Positions 1 through 7,288 of a stretch of 19,399 nt of DNA are shown piece after piece. The number at the start of each line of letters is the position of its first letter. Position 1 is the first letter of the stretch. A program made the position numbers and the translations under genes. Location of the stretch: assembly GCA_009785015.1 (NCBI GenBank), contig WQXD01000042.1:1-19399 (forward strand), read 5' to 3'. Under the pieces are notes generated by a model that worked only from the letters and a program-made list of their open reading frames with translations, did no database searches and was not told the DNA's origin. This DNA is from Oscillospiraceae bacterium (GTDB taxonomy: Bacteria; Bacillota_A; Clostridia; Oscillospirales; WRJC01).

Positions 1-507
1 ATCGCCCGCCTTTTTTATGCTTATTATCCTTATCCATCCCTCTATATAGCCGGTATGCACCAAAAATTCCTTGTTCGGGGCCACAAACTGGTTTCCGTTT
101 ATCATCACATTGCCCTCTTTGGTGGTCCTTCCGGTGCTCTTCATGACCCCTATCACGTCGATTCTCCCCGGTACTTCGGTTTTTACTATATTTCCGCGCA
201 GATCCACGACTTCATCGAAGGCGGGATTGCGGATATCGAGTATCTCCTTTATCTCCCCGATTTTTATGCTGTCGATGTTGATATAAAAAGAGACTCCGGG
301 CTCGAAATACTGCTGGGAAGCTTCCTGTATGTTCCAGCCCGTTATGAATTCGATTTCAAATGTTTCGCCGTTGGCGTTCAGGTTTATTTTGTCGGCGAGA
401 TTATATCTCATCGCTATCCCCACAAGCGCCGCGGCGACAAAAAGGATTATGATCAAATCTATTATATTGAATTTAAATCCCGGTTTTTTTTCTTTGTTAG
501 CGTTCAA
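1..507 (-). CDS. DUF4330 domain membrane-anchored protein (partial, C-terminus outside window)
   Basis: Unknown function. The frame stays open from a TTG at 507 to the window edge, giving 169 residues with no stop. The N-terminus is Lys-rich, then KFNIIDLIIIL begins a single hydrophobic segment (about residues 12-34). The rest is hydrophilic and beta-rich, so one membrane anchor with an extracytoplasmic domain is likely. The KFNIID signature just before the membrane segment and the overall layout match the DUF4330 family as I know it from Clostridia. The TTG start is chosen because GAGGGG lies about 6 bases upstream and no ATG fits; the start overlaps the end of the upstream DUF4330 gene by 11 bases, which implies translational coupling. 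The neighbours (flippase, O-antigen ligase-like protein, methyltransferase) suggest an envelope polysaccharide role, by inference only. Confidence 0.75.
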   Translation of the reverse strand, partial: MNANKEKKPGFKFNIIDLIIILFVAAALVGIAMRYNLADKINLNANGETFEIEFITGWNIQEASQQYFEPGVSFYINIDSIKIGEIKEILDIRNPAFDEVVDLRGNIVKTEVPGRIDVIGVMKSTGRTTKEGNVMINGNQFVAPNKEFLVHTGYIEGWIRIISIKKAGD

Positions 508-1042
508 TTATGTTCCCCTCCTCATCCGCTTCCGCAAGGGACGTGCAGTTTCCGTAACTCACGAGATACGGAGTCCTGAAATTTATCGACATGCCGACCA
601 TGATCGGCTGGCCGTTCACCACAAATTTTATCTTGTCCTTTTTGCATTTGGCCAGCACCGTTATCACAACCTTGGAATAATCGGGATACGGCGCCTCTAT
701 TATCACCCCCGGCTCCAGATCGGTCGTGAGCGCGAAGGCGTCGGTTATTTTGATGTCCTGTACTATCCCCAATTCGTTTGTCCTGACGCTGTCTATTATT
801 TTTGTCCCTTTTGTCATCAGATGCGCCGATGAAAGAAAATCGTTTCTGATCAAATCGATTTCTATGGTGTATAATATCGCGGTGTCTTCGCTGCCGCCCA
901 GAACATCGTTGCCCAGCATAATGTAGACCACCAGCGCAACCGCCGCGAGGATGACCATTATCAGAATAAAATCGATGATGTTGAATTTGCGCGCTTTTTT
1001 TTGCGTTATGCCCGCGTGGTCCGAAAATTTTCTGCCGTCCAT
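497..1042 (-). CDS. DUF4330 domain membrane-anchored protein
   Basis: A complete 181-residue protein of unknown function. A basic N-terminus (residues 1-18) is followed by KFNIIDFILI and one membrane segment (about 19-44), then an extracytoplasmic domain. It shares the KFNIID element, length class and layout with the next gene downstream, so the two look like diverged tandem paralogues. The ATG at 1042 has GAGGTG about 12 bases upstream. It follows the methyltransferase by 37 bases and overlaps the next gene by 11 bases, so it belongs to the same transcript. DUF4330 genes are known to sit beside polysaccharide genes in Clostridia; an envelope-assembly role is inferred. There are no catalytic motifs that I recognise. 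Confidence 0.8.
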   Translation of the reverse strand: MDGRKFSDHAGITQKKARKFNIIDFILIMVILAAVALVVYIMLGNDVLGGSEDTAILYTIEIDLIRNDFLSSAHLMTKGTKIIDSVRTNELGIVQDIKITDAFALTTDLEPGVIIEAPYPDYSKVVITVLAKCKKDKIKFVVNGQPIMVGMSINFRTPYLVSYGNCTSLAEADEEGNIIER

Positions 1043-1079
1043 ATTTTTTTGTTTTCACCTCTTTCTTTAAATCGCCTTT

Positions 1080-1889
1080 TTATTGTTTTTTGATGACGCA
1101 TACCACCATTCTCGTCAAAAACTCTTTCAGCGCCGGGATTTTTACAAACCTCTCCTCTTTGTAATATTCTATGTTCAGGTTCAGCGCCGCGGTGAGTTTT
1201 TTGAATTTTTTTATCGTCATTTTGTTGATGTATGAAAAATATTCTTCGCCGTTTTGCCGCTTTGATATCCGCAGTTTTATCCGCTTTTCGCCGTCGGGAA
1301 GCTCTTTTACCAATTTCTTATACCCCCTAATCAGGCTTTTCTGCCCGAAAAACACGTGTACCCAGGGAATCCCGATCGCATCGGAGAGGTGCGCGCCGTA
1401 AGGGTGGTTATACGGAGGGAAATTGATGTACAGCCTGCCGTTTTGGGACAATACCCGCACGCACTCGGCCAGCACCGCGGCGGGGTCGTCCACGTGCTCC
1501 ATCGCGTCGTTTAAAATTATCGAATCGAAAACCCCGCTGTCAAACGGTATTTCGGCCGCGTCCCCGAGCACAAACTCGAATTTGTCCGAAAGTCCCAATT
1601 TGGAGGCGAGTTTCGCGGATTCTTCGCCATAGGCTTCCACGATGTCCATCCCGGTCACGCGTTTTGCGCCGATGGAGGCGTAATAGAGGGATTTGCCGCC
1701 CGCGCCGCAGCCGATATCCAGAATGTTTTTCTCCTTGAACATTTCTTCGCGGGTGTAACGTTTGAGGTAAAACGCGATTGTGCGTTCCCCGTTTTCAAAC
1801 TGCCACTCCGCATAGCTCTTTTCGCCGCTTATCTGCATATTAAACGGGTGCGGCGGCTTTTTGAACAGTTTATTGACCAAAAGCAGCAT
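1080..1889 (-). CDS. class I SAM-dependent methyltransferase
   Basis: Predicted to move a methyl group from S-adenosylmethionine to an unidentified acceptor. The Rossmann signature is clear: motif I DIGCGAGG at residues 58-65, an acidic post-I loop MDIVE at 81-85, GDAAEIPF at 109-116 and EHVDDP at 131-136, as in Methyltransf_11/UbiE-type enzymes. A NFPPYNHPYGAHL stretch (156-168) follows and probably lines the substrate pocket. The protein is 269 residues if it starts at ATG 1889, which has AAGGTG 5 bases upstream; the longer frame from 1931 would overlap the previous gene and has no better ribosome site. It lies between an O-antigen ligase-like gene and two DUF4330 genes, so a lipid-linked sugar or polysaccharide substrate is plausible, but the fold alone cannot show this. 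Confidence 0.85.
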   Translation of the reverse strand: MLLLVNKLFKKPPHPFNMQISGEKSYAEWQFENGERTIAFYLKRYTREEMFKEKNILDIGCGAGGKSLYYASIGAKRVTGMDIVEAYGEESAKLASKLGLSDKFEFVLGDAAEIPFDSGVFDSIILNDAMEHVDDPAAVLAECVRVLSQNGRLYINFPPYNHPYGAHLSDAIGIPWVHVFFGQKSLIRGYKKLVKELPDGEKRIKLRISKRQNGEEYFSYINKMTIKKFKKLTAALNLNIEYYKEERFVKIPALKEFLTRMVVCVIKKQ

Positions 1890-1905
1890 TTTATCACCTT
1901 TGCCC

Positions 1906-3840
1906 TTAGCTCGGTTTGACGGCGGATTCATCCGAGTTTTTCAACCCGAACCGGCACACCGCGGTAGTTATGGAAACGACAAGCCAGAACATCAGATAAA
2001 CCCTGTAATTGTACCAAACATAGTCCGTAAGCCCGTTTAACAGAAATCCCGTCACCGCGCAAAGCCCGCCCGCCGCCGAAAGCCTGATGTATTTTTCGTT
2101 TGTTTTTTTGATCGCGGTGAAACAATGCTGCCAAAAGAAAAATACCGCAAGCAAAAAAATGGCAAGCCCCCCCGCCCCCAGTTCGACGCAGATCTGCAGA
2201 TACAGGTTGTGGCTGTGGGGCGCGCCCTCAATGCCCGCCAGCGAATATTCCGGATATACCAGCCGGAACGCTTCCGTCCCCATTCCGATGCCCCAGGCTA
2301 TATGGTCTTTGATCATCCTCAAAGAGGCCTGCCATATCGACACCCTGTAGGAAGTGGAACTGTCCGCTATATTGCCGATGGTGGTGATCCTCTGTATGAT
2401 CGAATCGGGCAAGACGGCAGGGGCAAACGGAACCAGAAGCAGCATCCCCAGATATGCCACTATCGCCTTTTTGTTTATTATGATAAACAATATCAAAAGC
2501 GCGAATATGATCCCCAGCCATGATCCCCTCGACCAGGTATATACGAGACATAAAACGGAAAAAAGCGCGCAGACCATAAAAGGCGCGCTTTTTTTTATGC
2601 TGCCCGCTATAAACAGCGAAACTATCATGAAGGGTATCACGAGTATCAGATACTCGGCCAGCACGTTCGGATTTTCCAAAGTCGAGACGACGCGCCCCGA
2701 AATGTTTGCGAACATGCTCGCATCCTGCCATGTTCTGTCGGATACCCCGAAATAGTTCTGATATATCCCGTAGACCGAAACCGCAAATCCCGAAAACATC
2801 AGCGCGGACACGGATCTCTTTATCATCTCTTTCGACCTTATCATATTGACCGCCGCGAAATATATCAGAGCGAAACAAACGTACATCAGCGCCCGCCTCA
2901 GGCTTCCGCTTTTGGCCACGGACGACGCCCCCCCGAAGAACATCATGCCGCAAAACATCAGCACGAACAAATCGAAAATCTCAAAATCAAATGTCCTCTT
3001 TCCCCTTATCAATTTCAAAAAATAACAGGCGGAGATCAAAATACAGGGCCCCGCCCCGGTGATCACCAGGCCGCCGGGCGGCAAAAACGGAACCGCGGTC
3101 AAAAACAGCAGAAATCCCGCCTCGGGACGGCACAAAACCGCATACAAAACAGCCGCCCCCGCGAATGCGCCGCACAAAGCCGAAAGCGAACCGACCGGCG
3201 TTTTTATAAAATACGTCGCAATTCCAAGCACCATACCCGCCGAAAAACAGATGATATTCGTCCTTTTTTTGCTGTAATCCCCGTTTTTGCGCGAATTTTC
3301 GCGGGTATCGCCTTTTTCGGGAAATCTCAGGAATTTAAAAATAAGGGCGTTGCATATAAAGCTGCCGTACAGGGATTCGTATAACGACTGTTTGCCGAAA
3401 ATAATCAGCAGAGCCGAAAAAGCGGTCAGCCCGATCCCCACGATCAAATCGAGCAGCATGGTGGCCGGGTCTTTTAAGACATACACTTTAATTAAATACA
3501 TGATCGAAGAATAAAAGCCCAAGGATATGAAAAATATCCCGATTGTGCTCAGATTGGCGGACAATATTTTTTCAACCGTTTGTTTTACCCGGTGTATTAC
3601 CACGCCGTTTTCGCATTTTACTATTATCGATTTTTTGATTTTTCTCACCGGGGTTTTCAACGGACTGGGTTCATATCCCTGAAATGTCCTGTAAAAAACA
3701 GATTTTTCGTAATATCTCCGGGAATTTTCATAACCTGTGAATATAAAGGCCGCAAAGCTCACGCCTATTTTTTGATAAAGCCAGTCCGCTATAAAAAACA
3801 AAAAATTTAAAATTTTACTGTTTTTGAATATTTCAATCAC
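1906..3840 (-). CDS. O-antigen ligase/polymerase (WaaL/Wzy_C) family membrane protein
   Basis: A polytopic membrane protein of 644 residues. The Wzy_C/O-antigen ligase core sits in the second half: TLENPNVLAEYL (387-398), YTWSRGSWLG (434-443), SYRVSIWQAS (497-506) and GAPHSHNLYLQICVELG (539-555). The last includes the loop His characteristic of this superfamily, which joins or polymerises glycans carried on undecaprenyl phosphate at the outer face of the membrane. The first 190 residues are an extra region with a hydrophilic stretch and several hydrophobic segments. The GTG start at 3840 overlaps the flippase stop by 8 bases; the AGAAGGTG there sits very close to the GTG, so a slightly later non-ATG start is possible. 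Pairing with a flippase suggests export and transfer of a secondary wall polymer. The substrate is unknown. Confidence 0.85.
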   Translation of the reverse strand: MIEIFKNSKILNFLFFIADWLYQKIGVSFAAFIFTGYENSRRYYEKSVFYRTFQGYEPSPLKTPVRKIKKSIIVKCENGVVIHRVKQTVEKILSANLSTIGIFFISLGFYSSIMYLIKVYVLKDPATMLLDLIVGIGLTAFSALLIIFGKQSLYESLYGSFICNALIFKFLRFPEKGDTRENSRKNGDYSKKRTNIICFSAGMVLGIATYFIKTPVGSLSALCGAFAGAAVLYAVLCRPEAGFLLFLTAVPFLPPGGLVITGAGPCILISACYFLKLIRGKRTFDFEIFDLFVLMFCGMMFFGGASSVAKSGSLRRALMYVCFALIYFAAVNMIRSKEMIKRSVSALMFSGFAVSVYGIYQNYFGVSDRTWQDASMFANISGRVVSTLENPNVLAEYLILVIPFMIVSLFIAGSIKKSAPFMVCALFSVLCLVYTWSRGSWLGIIFALLILFIIINKKAIVAYLGMLLLVPFAPAVLPDSIIQRITTIGNIADSSTSYRVSIWQASLRMIKDHIAWGIGMGTEAFRLVYPEYSLAGIEGAPHSHNLYLQICVELGAGGLAIFLLAVFFFWQHCFTAIKKTNEKYIRLSAAGGLCAVTGFLLNGLTDYVWYNYRVYLMFWLVVSITTAVCRFGLKNSDESAVKPS

Positions 3841-5410
3841 CTTCTGTTTTTTTATTTTTTTTGAGCATTTTTATAAAAATTTTCGCCTCTTCCGTTTTGA
3901 AAACAATGTTGGCCGCCATATAACAAACCGCTCCCGCAGCGGCGACAAAACCCGCGACTGCGATATTTTTGAACAGAACCGATTCAAATGCGTTATTTTT
4001 CAGTATATACTTCAGCGCTTTGGTGACGGCGAGCAAAACGCACGAGCTCAAAAATATTTTGGCGATGTTGAACAGAAACTTTTTGTCGAATATTCCCCTT
4101 ATTTTTATCTTCAAAGCGGCAGCCAAAATAACCGCTGTAAGGCTCTGGCAGCACAAAACGGAAAAAGCGATATAAACCGGCGGCAGTTTTAGATACGATA
4201 TAAACACCCGGCACAGCGCAAAATTCACCGCAATGCCCGAAATGGCGGCTATCATGGGAAATTTCACTGATTTTTTCGAATAGAAAATCCGGTTTAAAAT
4301 CTCAATCGCGGAGAACATGATCATGGAAGGCGCGAGCATGGAGAACATCTCCGCCGTCGAAGCGGCCAATTCCGGCGTATATTCCAGACGCATGAATATG
4401 ACCGCGACCGCTTCCGCCCTGAGCCCGTAACACAGGCACGCGACCGGCACAATCACAAAACACGCCGCCGAAAGCCCCCCCTTGACAATATCCGCGAAAT
4501 TTTTTTCGTCGCCGGCGTTTTGCGCCAGTTTCGGAAACATATAATTGCATATCCCATACGTCAAAATCCCCGTGACAATCAAAAACAACTGCCACGAATT
4601 GGTAAAAGAAGCGACCGCCGCCCCGCTGTCGGGGCACATTGTCGAATAATGCAGGCCGATCTGTTTGCCCATCGGGACAAGCCAGGAGCCGGCCATCACG
4701 GGAAGCGCCAGGCCGGCGCATCTTTTCAAAGCCGGATTTTTAAAATCCAATATAAACCTGTATTTATACTTTTTTCTGATCAATGGTATGACGAGGGTTA
4801 GCAGCTGAATTATCCAGGAAACCAAATAGGCCGCGGCGAGCCCGTAAACCCCGAAATACCTGTTTAAAAACAAAAAATAGACCACTACGCCGAAATTCGA
4901 AACCGCCGAAACCAGCGCGGGCGCGATAAATTCGCCCTTCGACTGCAAAATCCCGGTCAGGCTGTAGACCGCCCCGGTAAAAATGATCATCGGAAACAAA
5001 ATTTTCAGCAAATTGGAAGCCATCTCCAAGGTTTCTTCGTCAGTTTTGGCTATGAAGCCCACTATCTGCCTTGAAAATATGACGCCGAAAAAAGCCAAAA
5101 GCCCCGAAGCGAGCAGTACGGTATTTGTGAATATATTCGCGAATTTTTCGGCCTCTTTTTTTGTTTTTTCCGTTTTAAAGTCAAAGGAATTGTAAGCGGG
5201 GATAAAAACCCCCAAAACCGCCGCTCCGAACAATATGTCAAAAAAATCCAGCGGTATATTCAAGGCCACCGAAAAAGCGGTGTTCTGCGTGCTGCCGCCG
5301 TAAAGGGCCGCCATCATCATCTGTCTCGCCAATCCCAGAATTTTGGAAAAAGCGGTCGCGAATATAATCAAAGAGACCGTTTTTGCGGCTTTTTTGCTCC
5401 CGTCAATCAT
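3833..5410 (-). CDS. murJ: MurJ/MviN family lipid-linked oligosaccharide flippase
   Basis: A 525-residue, highly hydrophobic protein of the MOP superfamily with about 14 predicted membrane segments. MurJ-like elements include SKILGLAR at residues 22-29, NIPLDFFDILFG from residue 51, FIPAYNSF around 69-76, and a second-half stretch containing GKQIGLHYS, ASFTNSWQLF and NYMFPKLAQNAG. Known members move lipid II across the membrane. Here the usual (T)DAF motif is replaced by QNTAF (42-46), and the Arg-rich PN-RRLF region by PLDFFDILFG, so the substrate may not be lipid II. The gene starts by an ATGA overlap with trmD and overlaps the O-antigen ligase-like gene, so it is translationally coupled on both sides. 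A Wzx-like role for the neighbouring polymer system is inferred. Confidence 0.8.
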   Translation of the reverse strand: MIDGSKKAAKTVSLIIFATAFSKILGLARQMMMAALYGGSTQNTAFSVALNIPLDFFDILFGAAVLGVFIPAYNSFDFKTEKTKKEAEKFANIFTNTVLLASGLLAFFGVIFSRQIVGFIAKTDEETLEMASNLLKILFPMIIFTGAVYSLTGILQSKGEFIAPALVSAVSNFGVVVYFLFLNRYFGVYGLAAAYLVSWIIQLLTLVIPLIRKKYKYRFILDFKNPALKRCAGLALPVMAGSWLVPMGKQIGLHYSTMCPDSGAAVASFTNSWQLFLIVTGILTYGICNYMFPKLAQNAGDEKNFADIVKGGLSAACFVIVPVACLCYGLRAEAVAVIFMRLEYTPELAASTAEMFSMLAPSMIMFSAIEILNRIFYSKKSVKFPMIAAISGIAVNFALCRVFISYLKLPPVYIAFSVLCCQSLTAVILAAALKIKIRGIFDKKFLFNIAKIFLSSCVLLAVTKALKYILKNNAFESVLFKNIAVAGFVAAAGAVCYMAANIVFKTEEAKIFIKMLKKNKKTEGD

Positions 5411-6162
5411 ATCAAATCATTTTCTTTCAAAAATTTCATTCCGCTTTTGTCCAAAGCGCCGATATTATCTTTCAGCCATGTCTCAAAAAGGTCGGGGCGC
5501 CGTTCGGCAGTCAGCAAAACCGACTGTTCCCACCGCCACCGCTCTATTTTGGCGTGATGGCCGGAAAGCAAAACCTCCGGAACGAAACTTCCCATAAATT
5601 CACCGGGCTTGGTGTATTGGGGGTATTCCAAAAGCCCCGAGCTTATGCTCTCGTCGCGGTGGCACTCCGGATCCGACAAAACCCCCTCGGCAAGCCTGGC
5701 CACGCAGTCCGCCAAAATCGCGCAGGGCAGTTCCCCGCCCGTCAGAATATAATCGCCTATCGATATCTCCTCGTCTGCGACCATGTCCAAAACCCTCTGG
5801 TCAACCCCTTCGTAATGTCCGCAAATTATTATCAAATCGGTGTATTTTACCAATTCTTCGGCTTTTTTTTGCGTCAAAAGCTTCCCTTTGGGCGACATGT
5901 ACACCGTCCTGGTTTTTTTTTCGCCGCCGATCTTTTCATTGACCGTTTTCCAGCAGTTGTATATGGGGGCGGCGGTCAAAAGCATCCCCATGCCTCCCCC
6001 ATAGACCGTATCGTCCACGGTTCTGTGCTTGTTGTCCGAATAATCCCTGAGCTGGTGATATTCTATGGCTATGCATCCTTTTTTTTCGCCGCGCCCGATC
6101 ACGCTCTCGCTCAGCACGGATTTTATCATTTCCGGGAAAAGCGTTATTATATGAAACCGCAT
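5407..6162 (-). CDS. trmD: tRNA (guanine-N1)-methyltransferase TrmD
   Basis: Methylates N1 of G37, next to the anticodon, which prevents +1 frameshifting. The length of 251 residues is normal. The SPOUT trefoil-knot motifs are all present: YGGGMGM (54-60), YMSPKG (88-93), ICGHYEGVDQR (113-123) and ISIGDYILTGGELP (133-146), followed by the HRDES segment (168-172) that carries the catalytic Asp region. The ATG at 6162 lies one base after the rimM stop, with GAAGG about 10 bases upstream. The order rpsP-khpA-rimM-trmD is the standard bacterial arrangement. What is unusual is the downstream side: murJ overlaps its stop (ATGA) and rplS, the normal next gene, is missing. Confidence 0.98.
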   Translation of the reverse strand: MRFHIITLFPEMIKSVLSESVIGRGEKKGCIAIEYHQLRDYSDNKHRTVDDTVYGGGMGMLLTAAPIYNCWKTVNEKIGGEKKTRTVYMSPKGKLLTQKKAEELVKYTDLIIICGHYEGVDQRVLDMVADEEISIGDYILTGGELPCAILADCVARLAEGVLSDPECHRDESISSGLLEYPQYTKPGEFMGSFVPEVLLSGHHAKIERWRWEQSVLLTAERRPDLFETWLKDNIGALDKSGMKFLKENDLI

Positions 6163-6163
6163 A

Positions 6164-6682
6164 TCAAAGCATACCTTCTATCAGCGTGACAAAGACCCCT
6201 TCGGCGAGATCCACCTTTTTTACGAAAGCGGGGACGTTTGGTATCATGATTTCCCTGTTTTTATTGTTTTTTTCGATGACTTCGGTTGTGACGACATAAA
6301 TATCATGGGCCCCATTGTCAAAAATGTCCGACAGGATCCCGTATTTTTCACCCGTTTCAAAGTCAAATACGGGCAGTCCCGTCATGTCGCTTATAAAATA
6401 AGTGCCTTCTTCCAAGTCCGCGTCCTGTTTTTTCGCGTATAAAATTTTGTTTTTGAGCTTGGATATGTCTTCGACGGTTTGAATTCCTTCAAAAGAGGCG
6501 ACAAGAAAGTTGCCGGCGGTCCTTATTTTTTCGACGACGAGAGGCTTTTGGCCGTTCTCATCGAGATAAAAAACCTTAAACCTCAGCAAAAATTCAGGGG
6601 TATCGCACCAGCTCTGAATTTTCGCCTCTCCCGAAAAGGAATGCGCCGAAGTTATTTTTCCCGCTTTTATATATTCGCCCAT
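6164..6682 (-). CDS. rimM: ribosome maturation factor RimM
   Basis: A 16S rRNA processing factor that helps assemble the 30S head, in the cytoplasm. At 172 residues it has the expected size. The N-terminal RimM beta-barrel opens with GKITSAHSFSGEAKI (residues 8-22), equivalent to the family's G-GVRGE-KV motif but with HSFSG in place of HGVRG. The C-terminal PRC-barrel begins near GTYFISDMTGLPVF (about 97-110) and ends with IMIPNVPAFVKKVDL, a typical RimM tail. The ATG at 6682 lies 4 bases after the khpA stop, with only a modest GAGAG ribosome site, so coupling to khpA is likely. Position between khpA and trmD confirms the assignment. Confidence 0.95.
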   Translation of the reverse strand: MGEYIKAGKITSAHSFSGEAKIQSWCDTPEFLLRFKVFYLDENGQKPLVVEKIRTAGNFLVASFEGIQTVEDISKLKNKILYAKKQDADLEEGTYFISDMTGLPVFDFETGEKYGILSDIFDNGAHDIYVVTTEVIEKNNKNREIMIPNVPAFVKKVDLAEGVFVTLIEGML

Positions 6683-6686
6683 ACTC

Positions 6687-6914
6687 TCAAATTATATCCA
6701 CCGAAACTTTTTTGTTTTCCGCGTTCGCGCACGCCTTGACGAGCACCCGGACAGCTTTCGCTATTTTGCCTTTTTTGCCGATGACTTTTCCCATGTTTTC
6801 CTTGTCCACGCTCAGTTCCAAAATTATAATGCCGTCCTGTTCTTTTTCGTTTATGTCTATTTTCGCATCTTCCCCGATTATCGCGGCGACTATGTCGCGC
6901 AAAATTTCTTTCAA
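6687..6914 (-). CDS. khpA: KH-domain RNA-binding protein KhpA
   Basis: A small RNA-binding protein of 75 residues made of one KH domain. The nucleic-acid-binding loop MGKVIGKKGKIAKAVR (residues 41-56) contains the GxxG signature as GKKG. In Gram-positive bacteria KhpA partners KhpB/EloR and affects cell elongation and sRNA/mRNA binding; this is known for relatives and not shown here. The start is TTG at 6914, supported by GAGGGGAG about 7 bases upstream. It sits between rpsP and rimM, the conserved position for this gene. Confidence 0.95.
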   Translation of the reverse strand: MKEILRDIVAAIIGEDAKIDINEKEQDGIIILELSVDKENMGKVIGKKGKIAKAVRVLVKACANAENKKVSVDII

Positions 6915-6950
6915 AATTTTTCTCCCCTCAATGTTATAACTTGGGCGGTC

Positions 6951-7193
6951 TTACAGGACGCCGCTTTTTTTCAGCAGGCTTTTGACCGTTTCTGTGGCCT
7001 GCGCCCCGCTTGCGATCCACTTTTTCGCTTTTTCTCCGTCGACATTTATTTCAACGGGTTCCGAGAGCGGATTATAATACCCTATTTCCTCGATAAATCT
7101 CCCGTCGCGGGGATATCTCGAATCTGCCACCACTATCCGGTAAAAAGGGGCTTTTTTCGCGCCCATCCTCCTGAGTCTGATTTTTACAGCCAT
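6951..7193 (-). CDS. rpsP: 30S ribosomal protein S16
   Basis: A small-subunit ribosomal protein of 80 residues, typical length. The N-terminus [21 protein letters not shown] is the S16 signature, followed by [20 protein letters not shown] and a C-terminal [20 protein letters not shown] segment, all family hallmarks. The ATG at 7193 has AGGAGG about 12 bases upstream, slightly long spacing for so strong a site. It follows ffh after a 95-base AT-rich gap with repeats but no GC-rich terminator, so read-through from ffh is likely. A local promoter in the gap cannot be excluded. Confidence 0.98.
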   Translation of the reverse strand: MAVKIRLRRMGAKKAPFYRIVVADSRYPRDGRFIEEIGYYNPLSEPVEINVDGEKAKKWIASGAQATETVKSLLKKSGVL

Positions 7194-7221
7194 TTTTGTT
7201 TGCTTCCTCCTAAAATAAAAT

Positions 7222-7267
7222 TATATTTTCAAATATATATTTTCAAATAATAAATTTAAATTTATTA
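7222..7267. repeat. tandem 14-bp direct repeat next to a 20-bp palindrome in the ffh-rpsP gap
   Basis: TATATTTTCAAATA occurs twice back to back (7222-7235 and 7236-7249). It is followed by the perfect palindrome TAATAAATTTAAATTTATTA (7248-7267). The gap is almost pure A+T, so chance simple-sequence structure is possible. It lies just upstream of the rpsP ribosome site on the minus strand. No G+C-rich hairpin is present, so it is not a standard terminator. Confidence 0.6.
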
Positions 7268-7288
7268 ATTTGTTTTTTTGTATATACC

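Noticed and set aside
522..1058. 178-codon minus-strand frame overlapping the DUF4330 gene
   Set aside because: Shadow frame rich in Arg/Gln/Gly; the DUF4330 frame has the KFNIID signature and a membrane segment.
1890..1931. N-terminal extension of the methyltransferase to 1931
   Set aside because: It would overlap the upstream gene, and the ATG at 1889 has a proper AAGGTG site.
2589..2597. Long T/A homopolymer runs (here and elsewhere in genes) as terminators or switches
   Set aside because: Such runs are frequent throughout the coding DNA of this genome, encode Lys/Phe, and have no adjacent hairpin.
2228..2953. 241-codon minus-strand frame inside the O-antigen ligase-like gene
   Set aside because: Out-of-frame shadow; the translation is Arg/Gly/Asp-rich and lacks membrane segments, unlike the true frame.
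5383..6189. 268-codon plus-strand open frame over trmD
   Set aside because: Antisense shadow of trmD; low-complexity translation with no family features.
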